From Arthrobacter rhombi (lineage in GTDB: Bacteria > Actinomycetota > Actinomycetes > Actinomycetales > Micrococcaceae), in the NCBI RefSeq assembly GCF_900163545.1, contig NZ_FUHW01000004.1, positions 27,792 to 91,791 on the forward strand: a DNA stretch of 64,000 nucleotides, in the 5' to 3' direction. Both the position numbers and the translations under genes were made by a program. The notes below the pieces were generated by a model. The model searched no databases. It saw only the letters and a program-made list of their open reading frames with translations, and was not told where the DNA came from. Below, piece after piece: positions 18,100-26,311 of the stretch. Position 1 is the stretch's first letter; each line of letters starts with the position of its first letter.

Positions 18100-19491
18100 A
18101 TGGGGATTCTCGATCGATCGCATTCCATCGCCCCACCGGGGTTCAACCGGTGGCTCATCCCACCGGCGGCGCTGGCGGTGCACCTATGCATTGGGCAGGC
18201 CTACGCGACCAGCGTGTACAAAACAGCGCTGATCGGCCATTTCGAGGCCTCGCAAACGGCGATCGGGGTGATCTTCTCCATCGCCATCGTCATGTTGGGA
18301 CTCTCGGCGGCCATCATGGGCACCTGGGTTGAACGCTCCGGACCCCGCAAATCGATGTTCGTTGCTGCCACGTTCTGGGCCTCCGGCTTCCTGATCGGGG
18401 CACTGGGGATCTTCTCCGGGCAGCTGTGGTTGGTCTACCTCGGCTACGGAATCTTCGGTGGTATCGGTCTGGGCATCGGCTATATTTCGCCCGTATCCAC
18501 CTTGATCAAATGGTTTCCTGACCGCCCGGGCATGGCGACCGGCCTGGCGATTATGGGCTTCGGCGGCGGAGCGCTGATCGCCTCGCCGCTGTCCACGCAA
18601 CTGCTCAAGGCCTTCGACCCCGCTTCGGGGACCGAAGGGTGGGTGGCCAGCGGCGACGCCGTGGGGCGACTGTTCGCCACCCTGGGCATCGTGTACTTCC
18701 TGGTCATGATGTACGGGGTGTTCAGCATTCGCGTTCCGGCCGATGGTTGGCGACCCAATGGTTGGGATCCGGCCCGGGTGAAGCATTCGCAATTGGTCAC
18801 CCAGAACCATGTCTCGGCGGCCAACTCCATCAAGACCCGCCAGTTCTGGCTGATCTGGACGGCGTTGTTCCTCAACGTCACCGCGGGCATCGGCATCCTC
18901 GAGCAGGCCTCGCCGATGATCCAGGACTTCTTCCGGGCCGAGAACGGCATCTCGGCGGTTTCCGCCGGTGTGGCCGGAGGATTCGTGGGTTTGCTCTCCA
19001 TCGGCAACATGGCGGGACGATTCCTCTGGTCGAGCACCTCGGATCTCATCGGCCGCAAGAACATCTACATGATCTACCTGGGTGTCGGGGCACTGCTGTA
19101 CGTGATTCTGGCGTTCTTCGGCGGATCCAGCACCCTGCTTTTCATTCTGCTGGCCTTCGTGATCATCAGCTTCTACGGGGGTGGGTTCTCCACGGCACCC
19201 GCCTATCTGAAGGACCTCTTCGGCACCTTCCAGGTCGGGGCGATCCACGGACGCCTGCTGACTGCCTGGTCGGCAGCCGGGATCGCCGGCCCCCTCATCG
19301 TCAACGGCCTGTTGGATGCCCAAGGCAAGCCCGGCACGATGAATGCCCACAACTATTTGCCGGTGCTGCTGACCATGGTGGTCCTGCTCATCGCCGGATT
19401 CGTCGCGGCCGCACTGATCCGCCCCGTCGACCCGAGGTTTCATGAGCCGGAAAGAGAAACCGCCAGCACCACTGCCGAGGAGGCCCCATGA
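18100..19491 (+). CDS. MFS transporter, oxalate/formate antiporter (OFA) family
   Basis: Twelve-helix secondary transporter for a small organic anion, 463 residues from the ATG at 18100. That start follows AGGGAAGG and gives the normal N terminus FNRWLIPPAALAVHLCIGQAYA; the frame is open back to 18028 but the extra residues look non-membrane. The family signatures are the ERSGPRKSM loop between helices 2 and 3 and GYISPVSTLIKWFPDRPGMA after helix 5. The stop overlaps, in an ATGA, a 48-residue single-helix protein, the usual small partner of this carrier type. Confidence 0.9.
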   Translation: MGILDRSHSIAPPGFNRWLIPPAALAVHLCIGQAYATSVYKTALIGHFEASQTAIGVIFSIAIVMLGLSAAIMGTWVERSGPRKSMFVAATFWASGFLIGALGIFSGQLWLVYLGYGIFGGIGLGIGYISPVSTLIKWFPDRPGMATGLAIMGFGGGALIASPLSTQLLKAFDPASGTEGWVASGDAVGRLFATLGIVYFLVMMYGVFSIRVPADGWRPNGWDPARVKHSQLVTQNHVSAANSIKTRQFWLIWTALFLNVTAGIGILEQASPMIQDFFRAENGISAVSAGVAGGFVGLLSIGNMAGRFLWSSTSDLIGRKNIYMIYLGVGALLYVILAFFGGSSTLLFILLAFVIISFYGGGFSTAPAYLKDLFGTFQVGAIHGRLLTAWSAAGIAGPLIVNGLLDAQGKPGTMNAHNYLPVLLTMVVLLIAGFVAAALIRPVDPRFHEPERETASTTAEEAP

Positions 19492-19634
19492 GCACCACAG
19501 GTTCCAGTACCCCCGAGCACATCCCGGTCAACGTCGCCCCGGCACGATTGGTCTTTGGGTGGATGCTGGTTGGTGTCCCTCTGCTCTACGGCGTGGTCAC
19601 CACGCTCTCTCGCGTGGGCCAATTATTCCAATAG
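19488..19634 (+). CDS. MFS transporter small subunit (48 aa, one membrane helix)
   Basis: A 48-residue protein that starts inside the stop of the OFA transporter gene (ATGA). It has a hydrophilic N terminus with PEHIPVNVAPARL and then one hydrophobic helix (FGWMLVGVPLLYGVVTTL). Small proteins of this shape are annotated next to OFA-type carriers in Actinobacteria and are thought to act with them; that role is an association, not shown here. It is too short for most gene finders. The TAG stop is at 19632-19634. Confidence 0.8.
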   Translation: MSTTGSSTPEHIPVNVAPARLVFGWMLVGVPLLYGVVTTLSRVGQLFQ

Positions 19635-19680
19635 TCCCCGAAGCCGGGCCGGACCTTTCCTGAGGGCCAGCCCGATTCGA

Positions 19681-20415
19681 TCAGTCGGGTAATTGTCCGT
19701 TATGCAACCGGTGCTCCAGGGCTGCACGAACCTCGTCGACGAGGACCTGCATATGCCGCTCCGCCCCGGGCCCGTCGGCGTCGGCCACCGCGGCAGCCAC
19801 TGCCTCGTGTTCGGCCAAGGCCTCTTCACGAGGGTGGAAGGGCATCATGCCCTGATGGGTTCGACCGGAGAGTACTTCGGCGACCACACCGTCGAGTTCG
19901 GCGAACATCGAGTTGCCGCTGGCGCGCAGCAATAAGGAATGGAAGGCGATATCCACCGCCAGGAACTTTTCCAATTCACCCGCCTCCCCCAAGGAGCGCA
20001 GCTGCTGAGCGAGGGACGTGATCTCTTCGCGGGCCTGAGCCGTGGCACGCCGGGCGGCTCCGGCGGCCGCTAGGGGTTCGACGGCAACTCGCAGCTCGGT
20101 GAGTTCCGTGAATTGTCGTTCACGCCCCGGACCTGCCAGCCGCCAACGGATCACGCGGCGGTCATAGGCGTTCCAGAAGCGCGACTCCTGGACGACCAGC
20201 CCAATCCGTCGCTTCGGGTAGACCAGGCGCAAGGACTCCAGGACCCGCATGCAGTCACGCATCACGGTGCGGGAGACACCAAAGCGGGACTGCAGGGCCT
20301 CGAGCGTCAACCGGTCTCCCGGGGATAGCACCCCGTCAATGATTTCCCGGCCCAGGGTTTCGACAATCGGTTCCTGGAGCACTGTCGCGCCGGAGGGGAT
20401 CTGCATACCCAACAT
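19681..20415 (-). CDS. gntR: GntR/FadR-family (FCD) repressor of the gluconate genes
   Basis: A transcription regulator with an N-terminal winged helix-turn-helix (LTLEALQSRFGVSRTVMRDCMRVLESLRLV, in two parts about residues 35-70) and a C-terminal FCD ligand domain. It is divergent from gntK and gntP, so it probably controls gluconate uptake and phosphorylation and releases DNA when gluconate or its phosphate is present. Possible starts are 20415, 20406 or 20451; I give the middle-length form (about 244 residues). A 15-bp inverted repeat at 20491-20505 in the shared upstream region is its likely operator. Confidence 0.88.
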   Translation of the reverse strand: MLGMQIPSGATVLQEPIVETLGREIIDGVLSPGDRLTLEALQSRFGVSRTVMRDCMRVLESLRLVYPKRRIGLVVQESRFWNAYDRRVIRWRLAGPGRERQFTELTELRVAVEPLAAAGAARRATAQAREEITSLAQQLRSLGEAGELEKFLAVDIAFHSLLLRASGNSMFAELDGVVAEVLSGRTHQGMMPFHPREEALAEHEAVAAAVADADGPGAERHMQVLVDEVRAALEHRLHNGQLPD

Positions 20416-20490
20416 CCTATGGTGCCCACCAGCCTGCGCGTCGTCGAACACTATCCCCGCCCCACCATAAGGTGTTATCTTTTATGCAGT

Positions 20491-20505
20491 CGGTCCACTG
20501 GACCG
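20491..20505. promoter_or_regulatory. Putative GntR operator upstream of gntK
   Basis: CGGTCCACTGGACCG is a perfect inverted repeat (7-bp arms around one base) 29 bp upstream of the gntK start and just after an AT-rich stretch with a TTATCT-like -10 hexamer. Site size and position suit a dimeric FadR-type repressor. A second, weaker palindrome ATAAGGTGTTAT lies at 20467-20478. Confidence 0.55.
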
Positions 20506-20534
20506 CGGCCAACGACGTCCTTCCAGGAGTAAAC

Positions 20535-21077
20535 ATGCCCCATCAGGCACCCCAGCCACCCCCCACCCACGTGGTGGTGATGGGCGTATCCGCTTCCGGC
20601 AAGACCACTCTGGCGAGCCTGTTGGCGACCCGCCTCGGCTGGCCTCTGGCCGAAGCCGATGATTTTCACCCCGCAACCAATGTCGCCAAAATGGCCTCCG
20701 GCACTCCGCTCACCGACGACGACCGCTGGCCCTGGCTGAGAACACTGCGCGACTGGATGGACAACATCCCGGGCCCGGGGACCGTGATGACCTGCTCGGC
20801 CCTGAAACGCAGCTATCGCGACCTGCTCCGCGAGGCAGACGGCGTCGTACGTTTCATTCACGTCGTGGTCGATCCCACCGTTCTGGCCGAGCGCATCAGC
20901 GTCCGGACCGGACATTTCATGCCAGGCACCCTCCTGCCCAGCCAACTCAGCACCCTCGAACCCCTCGCATCTGACGAGGACGGTTTCACCTTGCCCAACG
21001 ACAGCACCGCCGAGGATCTCCTGACCCGCGCCTTGACCTCGCTGGATCTGGAACCGAAGAACTCGCCCCAGCAGTAA
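20535..21077 (+). CDS. gntK: Gluconokinase
   Basis: Phosphorylates gluconate to 6-phosphogluconate. The protein has the P-loop GVSASGKTT near the N terminus, ADDFHPATNVAKM (substrate-binding Asp/His region), and TPLTDDDRWPWL, all typical of bacterial gluconokinases; 180 residues from ATG 20535. This start follows AGGAGT; an open frame from 20472 would pass through the operator and is rejected. Its product feeds 6-phosphogluconate dehydrogenase, encoded at 53.1-54.0 kb. gntP follows after 23 bp. Confidence 0.93.
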   Translation: MPHQAPQPPPTHVVVMGVSASGKTTLASLLATRLGWPLAEADDFHPATNVAKMASGTPLTDDDRWPWLRTLRDWMDNIPGPGTVMTCSALKRSYRDLLREADGVVRFIHVVVDPTVLAERISVRTGHFMPGTLLPSQLSTLEPLASDEDGFTLPNDSTAEDLLTRALTSLDLEPKNSPQQ

Positions 21078-21100
21078 AAACCCACCCGACCGGAGAAACC

Positions 21101-22501
21101 ATGACCCTCGAGAACTGGACCCAGACCCTGGGTGCCGGACCATTGCTCGGCATTGCCGCCGGCGCCATCGTCGTCCTGCTCCTGCTCATCATCCAACTGC
21201 GAATGCACGCCTTCGTCGCCTTGATCCTGATCAGCCTGCTGACAGCCTTCGCCACCGGGATCCCCGCCGGCAGCGTCGTCTCGGTACTCACCGACGGATT
21301 CGGCTCCACCCTGGCCTCGGTGGCCCTTCTGGTGGGCCTGGGTGCCATGCTCGGGCGCATCGTGGAGATGTCCGGCGGCGCCAAGGTGCTCGCCGACGTT
21401 CTGATCAGAAAATTCGGCGAAAAGCACGCCCCACTGGCCCTCGGTGTGGCCTCGCTGATCTTCGGGTTCCCGATCTTCTTCGACGCCGGACTCGTGGTGA
21501 TGCTCCCGGTGGTCTTCGCCGTCGGACGGCGTCTGGGTGGCGGCGTACTGCTTTACGGACTGCCCGCCGCCGGTGCCTTCTCGGTGATGCACGTCTTCGT
21601 ACCACCGCACCCGGGGCCGGTTGCCGCCGCCGAATTCTTCGACGCCAACGTCGGCTTCGTCCTGCTGATCGGCCTCGTCGTGGCGGTGCCCACCTGGTAT
21701 TTGGCCAGTTACCTGTACGGCAAATGGGCCGGACGTAGGTGGGAATTGCCGATCCCGAGCCTGTTGGGCGAGGCCGATCCCGAACACGAAGCGAACCCGC
21801 CGGCCTTCGGCACCGTGATCTCCGTGCTCTTGCTGCCACTCGTGCTGATCTTCATGAATACCGGCCTGAACACGCTGGCTTCGGCGGGGGCCCTGCCCGA
21901 TGGGGCCAAGGAGGCAGGCTGGTTCCAGCTGCTGCGGGCCATCGGTGAAACCCCCGTGGCCCTGCTGATCACCCTTCTGGTGGCCTCCGCCGTGCTGGGC
22001 ATGCGCCGGGGTATGAGCAAGAACGCGATCGAACAGGTGATGGAGAAGGCCCTCGGCCCGGTCTGCTCGGTCATCCTCATCACCGGTGCCGGTGGTATGT
22101 TCGGTGGCGTCCTGCGCGCCTCAGGCATCGGCGACGCCCTCTCCGACGTGTTGGGTGACCTGGGCGTGCCGTTGATCCTGGCCGGTTTCCTGATTTCCGG
22201 CATCCTGCGCGTGGCCCAGGGCTCGGCGACGGTGGCCCTGACGACCGCTGCCGCGTTGCTGGCACCCGCCGTGGCCGGCGCCGGTCTGAACGACATCCAG
22301 TTGGCAACCATGGTCGTGGCCGTGGCCGCCGGCTCGGTGATCATCTCCCATGTGAACGACTCAGGCTTCTGGCTGGTCGGTCGCTTCTTCGATATGGACG
22401 TCAAGACGACACTGAAGACCTGGACCGTGTTGGAGACTCTGATCGGTGTGGTCGGTTTCGGTTTCGCGGCAGTGATCTTCGGCTTCGCCTCGCTGGGCTA
22501 G
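21101..22501 (+). CDS. gntP: Gluconate:H+ symporter, GntP family
   Basis: Membrane permease that imports gluconate, 466 residues with about twelve to fourteen hydrophobic helices. Family features include FPIFFDAGLVVMLPV, HVFVPPHPGPVAAA and the C-terminal SHVNDSGFWLVGRFF, all strongly conserved in GntP carriers. It follows gntK in the same operon, with GGAGAAACC as ribosome-binding site before the ATG. The divergent gntR is its likely regulator. Confidence 0.95.
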   Translation: MTLENWTQTLGAGPLLGIAAGAIVVLLLLIIQLRMHAFVALILISLLTAFATGIPAGSVVSVLTDGFGSTLASVALLVGLGAMLGRIVEMSGGAKVLADVLIRKFGEKHAPLALGVASLIFGFPIFFDAGLVVMLPVVFAVGRRLGGGVLLYGLPAAGAFSVMHVFVPPHPGPVAAAEFFDANVGFVLLIGLVVAVPTWYLASYLYGKWAGRRWELPIPSLLGEADPEHEANPPAFGTVISVLLLPLVLIFMNTGLNTLASAGALPDGAKEAGWFQLLRAIGETPVALLITLLVASAVLGMRRGMSKNAIEQVMEKALGPVCSVILITGAGGMFGGVLRASGIGDALSDVLGDLGVPLILAGFLISGILRVAQGSATVALTTAAALLAPAVAGAGLNDIQLATMVVAVAAGSVIISHVNDSGFWLVGRFFDMDVKTTLKTWTVLETLIGVVGFGFAAVIFGFASLG

Positions 22502-22552
22502 CCCGGCTGACCCACCAGCATCCCGGCCCCGCCGGGATGCTGGTGGCCGTTC

Positions 22553-23311
22553 TTAGCGACGCCCCCGCGCCGGACCGCCTCGTCGCTTACCGCCACCGGG
22601 TTTTCCTCCGGAGCTTCCGCCCTTCTTCCCACCTCCGGATCGCGAAGCGCCCGCAGCGGACTGGCCGCCGCGCTGGCGACGTCGCTGGGCCTGTTCGGCT
22701 GCTGAACGCTCACGCTCCTGCACCGAGGGCTGGCGGGAGGAATTGGCACGCCGGCCACGCACGATCCCGATGAACTCTTCCACTCGCGGATCTTCCGGCT
22801 CGTCGCCCAGCGGCTTCAACCAGGCAATGCCGATCCGGGTGGATGGCGTGCCCGTGACGATCTTCTGCACGACGTCCTTGCGCCGGTACAGGCGCCCAAC
22901 GGACTGGGGAACGATCAGCAAACCGGTCCCCGCCCCGACCACCTCAAGGGCCATCGCCGCGCCGCCGACCTGCGGCGGATAATCTGCCATATCCAACCAG
23001 GTCTCGTCGACCAGTTCATCCAAGGGCACTTCGTCGTCGTACAACTCCAGAGCATGTTCACGCGGTGCGCACACTACGGGTAGTTCTTCGTAGAGCGGGA
23101 TGACATGCGTTCGCTCGTCCGCGGGGTTTTTGCCATCGGGGAAGCGCATAAACACCAGATCTGCGACACCGCTGGCGAGCAGCTCCCGCGGATCGTCTCC
23201 GGCATCATCCATCGTCGCCTGGATTGGAATCCCTGGTTGGCGCTCCCGCCAACGGTCCAACCACTTATCCGGGGTCACGCCCGGCACGAACGCAATTCTC
23301 AGCTCAGCCAC
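22553..23311 (-). CDS. LysR-type substrate-binding domain protein lacking a DNA-binding domain, with basic tail
   Basis: A 252-residue protein whose residues 1-185 look like the effector-binding domain of LysR regulators (starts directly ELRIAFVPGVTP, later GAGTGLLIVPQSVGRLY), but without the N-terminal helix-turn-helix. The last 65 residues are a low-complexity Arg/Gly/Ser/Lys tail, which might bind nucleic acid. It starts with GTG 23311, 7 nt from a TAGGCT -10 box, so its mRNA is probably leaderless. It diverges from the DUF5997 gene across a 10-bp inverted repeat. The function is unknown; a regulatory role is inference. Confidence 0.78.
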   Translation of the reverse strand: MAELRIAFVPGVTPDKWLDRWRERQPGIPIQATMDDAGDDPRELLASGVADLVFMRFPDGKNPADERTHVIPLYEELPVVCAPREHALELYDDEVPLDELVDETWLDMADYPPQVGGAAMALEVVGAGTGLLIVPQSVGRLYRRKDVVQKIVTGTPSTRIGIAWLKPLGDEPEDPRVEEFIGIVRGRRANSSRQPSVQERERSAAEQAQRRRQRGGQSAAGASRSGGGKKGGSSGGKPGGGKRRGGPARGRR

Positions 23312-23318
23312 AACCGCA

Positions 23319-23350
23319 AGCCTACCGGCACCCCGTGCGCCCGGTAGGCT
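23319..23350. promoter_or_regulatory. Inverted repeat holding two divergent leaderless promoters
   Basis: AGCCTACCGG (23319-23328) and CCGGTAGGCT (23341-23350) are perfect 10-bp arms around 12 bp. Each arm carries a TAGGCT hexamer at the correct -10 distance from a start codon: GTG 23311 on the minus strand and ATG 23357 on the plus strand, each only 6-7 nt away. Both transcripts would begin at or next to the start codon. Confidence 0.6.
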
Positions 23351-23356
23351 GGGAAC

Positions 23357-23758
23357 ATGAGTCAGAAATCCTCGCAGAGCATGAAACCGGCCACTGCCGC
23401 CAAGAAGCTTGGTGTGTATCTTCCCGCCACGCCTGCAGAGTTCCAGGAGGGCCCCCTCACCCGGGACGCCCTGAATGAATTGATGAACGAGCCTCCCGAG
23501 TGGCTAGTCGACCTCCGCCAAAACGGGCCGCACCCACGCCCGGTGGTCGCCCAGAAACTCAACGTCAGCATCTCAGGGCTCACGCGGGGCGGCGTCGAAG
23601 AAGCGCTGACCACCGCACAGATCAACGAATTGCTGGCCGACCGGCCCGAATGGCTGCAGAGCGAGCGCGCCAATATGGCCGACGTCCGCGCCGAAGAGAC
23701 CCGCGTCAAGGAAGCCGATGCCCGCAAGGCAGCAGCACGCAAAGCCCAGGAAAGCTGA
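23357..23758 (+). CDS. DUF5997 family protein
   Basis: A 133-residue hydrophilic protein with the opening KPATAAKKLGVYLP and two similar helical halves containing NEPPEWLVDLR and ADRPEWLQSER, so it looks like an internal duplication. The C terminus is rich in Ala, Lys and Glu. I recognise it as the DUF5997 family of Actinobacteria, function unknown. The transcript is probably leaderless, since TAGGCT ends 6 nt before the ATG. It shares its control region with the divergent LysR-domain protein, which suggests joint regulation. A strong bidirectional hairpin follows. Confidence 0.82.
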   Translation: MSQKSSQSMKPATAAKKLGVYLPATPAEFQEGPLTRDALNELMNEPPEWLVDLRQNGPHPRPVVAQKLNVSISGLTRGGVEEALTTAQINELLADRPEWLQSERANMADVRAEETRVKEADARKAAARKAQES

Positions 23759-23796
23759 GCGGAAACACCCGCGTCTTCGAACCGCAAGGACGAACA

Positions 23797-23837
23797 GCAA
23801 ACGGCGCCCCTCCCCACCGGGGACGGGCGCCGTTTGC
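23797..23837. terminator. Bidirectional hairpin terminator
   Basis: A perfect 13-bp stem (23797-23809 with 23825-23837), 15-nt loop, between two convergent genes. The ends are GCAAAC and GTTTGC, with few Ts beyond. Confidence 0.75.
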
Positions 23838-23855
23838 CGGCTAGCCAGCTAGCGA

Positions 23856-24287
23856 CTAGTTGGCGGTCTTCACGATGTAGACATCGCACGGGGCGTTCAG
23901 GGCGACGCTGGAGGCGACGCTTCCGAGAACCCGACCCAGACCCTTCATACCGACATTGCCGACGACGATCAGCTGGGCGCCGAGACGACTTGCCTCTTCG
24001 ACGAGGGCATCCTGCGGCTTGCCCTTGACGGCGGAGGCCTTGATCGTTGCACCCGGAACCAGCTCACGCAGTTTGGTGGCTGACTTCTCAGCCAGCTTCT
24101 GCGCCTGTTCCGCGTCGTCGAGGATCCACGTATCGCTGCCGATCTGGACAACTTCGGTGTTGTCCTTGGTGTGGGCGGTGATCACCACGAGGTTGGCGCC
24201 CAGGCCGGCCGCCACCGTCGCAGCGCGCGTCGCCGCCTTATTCGCGGTCTCGCTGCCGTCGACACCGACGATAACTGTTCCTGACAT
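23856..24287 (-). CDS. Universal stress protein (UspA family)
   Basis: A 143-residue single-domain Usp. The N terminus VIVGVDGSETA and the ATP-binding motif GNVGMKGLGRVLGSVASSV (a G-2x-G-9x-G-S pattern) indicate a nucleotide-binding member. Ends in APCDVYIVKT as is typical. ATG 24287 is chosen because GGAGGAAAC precedes it; the frame remains open further upstream without support. It lies between two terminator-like hairpins and a hydrolase gene on the same strand 59 bp upstream. Confidence 0.93.
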   Translation of the reverse strand: MSGTVIVGVDGSETANKAATRAATVAAGLGANLVVITAHTKDNTEVVQIGSDTWILDDAEQAQKLAEKSATKLRELVPGATIKASAVKGKPQDALVEEASRLGAQLIVVGNVGMKGLGRVLGSVASSVALNAPCDVYIVKTAN

Positions 24288-24346
24288 GTGTTTCCTCCCT
24301 GTCTGGTGTGGCACCCTCGGTGCCACACCGCTTGGTCTTGCTTGGT

Positions 24347-25045
24347 CTACTTGGTCTTCTCCCGCAGGAAACCGACGGCCCGTTCCCAAGCCAATCGTGC
24401 CGCTTCCGGACGATAGTTCCCCTGGGGGTTCCCATCATTATGGAACGCATGCGGCGCTTCATAGTAGTGGAATGTGACGTCGGCCTCAGATTCATCCCGG
24501 AGTTGCTGCTCCTGCGCCCTCGCCTGATCCACCGGGAAGAGCTCATCTTCGGTCGCGTAATGCCCCTGAATGGCTGCCTTCACACCGGTAAACGACTCGG
24601 GGACCGCCTGGCCCACGCCATAGAAGGGAACTGCTGCGGCCATCCGCTCCCCTTGCTGTGCCGCAAGGGCCAGTACGAATCCGCCACCCATGCAGAAACC
24701 GATGGCCGACACTTTATGGCTGGTGACCTCACCAAGGCCGTGCAGGTAGTCGACGGCGCCCCCCAGCAACCGGGCTCCTTCTCCTTCGGACAGCCGCTGC
24801 ATCATTTCTCCGGCTTCGTCGCCGTCATGGGTGATCCAGCCGCCGTATAGATCCGGGGCGAGGGCGACGAAGCCTTCAGCCGCCAGCCGGTCGGCAACGT
24901 CTCGAATATGGTCGGTCAGCCCCCACCATTCCTGGATGACGATGACACCAAGACCGCTCCCCGACGCGGGACGGGCCAGATAGCCGTAGGCATCCTGCCC
25001 CTGGGAGGGGAAAGTGACGTTCTGGTGAGCTGACTGTTCTGCCAA
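24347..25045 (-). CDS. Dienelactone hydrolase family protein
   Basis: A 232-residue alpha/beta hydrolase of the DLH group. It has the Cys nucleophile in GFCMGGGFVLALA, the Glu in VIQEWWGL, an Asp in ATEDELFP and the His in APHAFHND, so the triad is complete. Family members open cyclic lactones in chloroaromatic breakdown, but most chromosomal copies have unknown substrates, and no catabolic cluster is seen here. It is probably co-transcribed with the downstream universal stress protein. Confidence 0.88.
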   Translation of the reverse strand: MAEQSAHQNVTFPSQGQDAYGYLARPASGSGLGVIVIQEWWGLTDHIRDVADRLAAEGFVALAPDLYGGWITHDGDEAGEMMQRLSEGEGARLLGGAVDYLHGLGEVTSHKVSAIGFCMGGGFVLALAAQQGERMAAAVPFYGVGQAVPESFTGVKAAIQGHYATEDELFPVDQARAQEQQLRDESEADVTFHYYEAPHAFHNDGNPQGNYRPEAARLAWERAVGFLREKTK

Positions 25046-25159
25046 GGATGCACTCCTGCTCGTCGACGATCGGGTTCGCTTTCCCAGTCTATGCAGATCA
25101 AGCCCCCGGGTCTCCTCCCGGAGGACTCAATCGTCAGGTGAGCGGTGGTCCACCACATA

Positions 25160-25200
25160 AAAATGTCCCCCCTCCCGAATTCCGGGAGGGGGGACATTTT
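25160..25200 (-). terminator. Terminator downstream of tRNA-Leu
   Basis: A perfect 18-bp stem (25160-25177 with 25183-25200) and 5-nt loop, flanked by AAAA/TTTT. It begins 10 bp past the tRNA-Leu 3' end and before the dienelactone hydrolase gene, and works in either direction. Confidence 0.92.
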
Positions 25201-25209
25201 CTCAACTTG

Positions 25210-25293
25210 TGCGCGAGGGGGGACTTGAACCCCCACGCCCTTGCGGGCACTGGCACCTGAAGCCAGCGCGTCTGCCTATTCCGCCACTCGCGC
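25210..25293 (-). tRNA. tRNA-Leu (anticodon CAG)
   Basis: An 84-nt cloverleaf on the minus strand: 7-bp acceptor GCGCGAG/CTCGCGC, D arm with AATAGGCAGA, anticodon stem CTGGC/GCCAG enclosing loop TTCAGGT (anticodon CAG), a long variable arm TGCCCGCAAGGGC as in class II tRNAs, and T loop GTTCAAGTC. The 3' CCA is not encoded. It reads CUG codons, the main Leu codon of a high-GC genome. Confidence 0.97.
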
Positions 25294-25570
25294 AAGTTGC
25301 CGTTTCGAGTTTCCCCTGAACAGCGAGAACAATCATAACCATGCCCCCGGGGCAACACCTAATCGACCCTACGGTGTGATGAGTGGCACTCTGGGGAACT
25401 AAATACCCCGAAATTCTCGTTCCGTTATCGAAGAGAAGCCCCCACCGTCGGACGTTTCCGTGGCAGGACAAGTAGTATCGGAATGGCACAGGCCTCACGG
25501 CCGGCTGTTTCGTCACGCTCCGTGACCGGAGCGGCGTACAGGACAACCGACTTCGAGAGGAGCAGCGCCC

Positions 25571-26311
25571 ATGGGTTTGGTAGACAATGTTGAGCGCGGT
25601 CTCGAAAAGCTGGTGACCAGCGTCTTCCGAGGCTCAGGCTCCGCCGAAGTCCAGCCGGTCGAGATTGCCAGTCAACTACGCAACGAGATGGACAACCGGA
25701 CACTGACCTTGTCGCAGGGCCGCACCTTGGCCCCCAACTCCTTTAAGGTCCGTCTGGGAGCCGCCGACTTCGAACGAGCCAAGCAATGGGGAGCAACCCT
25801 GGCCGAGGAGCTCTGCGATATCGCTGTCAAGCACGCACGCTCGCAGCAATACACCCTCCAGGGACCGGTCACGGTTTCCTTTAACCGCGACGGCGACACC
25901 AAGGCCGGCAGCTTCTCCATTGACGCCACGATGGACAAATCGTCCACCCCCGCAGCTGCCTCCACCCCTCCGCCGGCGCCGACGGCTCCACCGCGTCCAC
26001 CACCGGGTCAGCAGGCCGTCCTGGACATCAATGGCCAACGGTATGGACTAAACGCCGATTCCGTCGTGTTGGGCCGCTCCGCCGAAGCCGATATCCCCGT
26101 CGAAGACCCCGGAGTCTCGCGCCGTCATATCGAAGTCGTCCGTGAGGGGTCCCGGGCTTGGGCCGTGGATTTGGGATCCACCAATGGCAGCTACGTCAAT
26201 GGCCAACGCGTGGTCGACCGCGAGGAGCTTTTCGACGGCTCCATCATTGCCATGGGCCGCACCCGCATCACGTACCGGCTGGTTCCCCGATCGAGCGGAG
26301 ACAGCGCATGA
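25571..26311 (+). CDS. fhaA: FHA-domain protein FhaA (DUF3662)
   Basis: A 246-residue phosphothreonine-binding adaptor. The N-terminal 120 residues are the DUF3662 domain (GLVDNVERGLEKLV, EIASQLRNEMD); a Pro-rich linker (about 135-150) leads to an FHA domain with GRSAEADI, SRRHIEV and DLGSTNGSYVNG, the phosphopeptide-binding residues. In mycobacteria FhaA is phosphorylated by PknB and binds the lipid II flippase MurJ. First gene of a seven-gene operon; GAGAGGAG is its ribosome-binding site. A TAGTAT near 25472 may be the -10 element. The stop overlaps the fhaB start. Confidence 0.93.
   Translation: MGLVDNVERGLEKLVTSVFRGSGSAEVQPVEIASQLRNEMDNRTLTLSQGRTLAPNSFKVRLGAADFERAKQWGATLAEELCDIAVKHARSQQYTLQGPVTVSFNRDGDTKAGSFSIDATMDKSSTPAAASTPPPAPTAPPRPPPGQQAVLDINGQRYGLNADSVVLGRSAEADIPVEDPGVSRRHIEVVREGSRAWAVDLGSTNGSYVNGQRVVDREELFDGSIIAMGRTRITYRLVPRSSGDSA

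Noticed and set aside
18184..19443. 419-codon ORF antisense to the OFA transporter
   Set aside because: His/Gln/Asp-rich composition typical of the reverse frame of a membrane protein gene.
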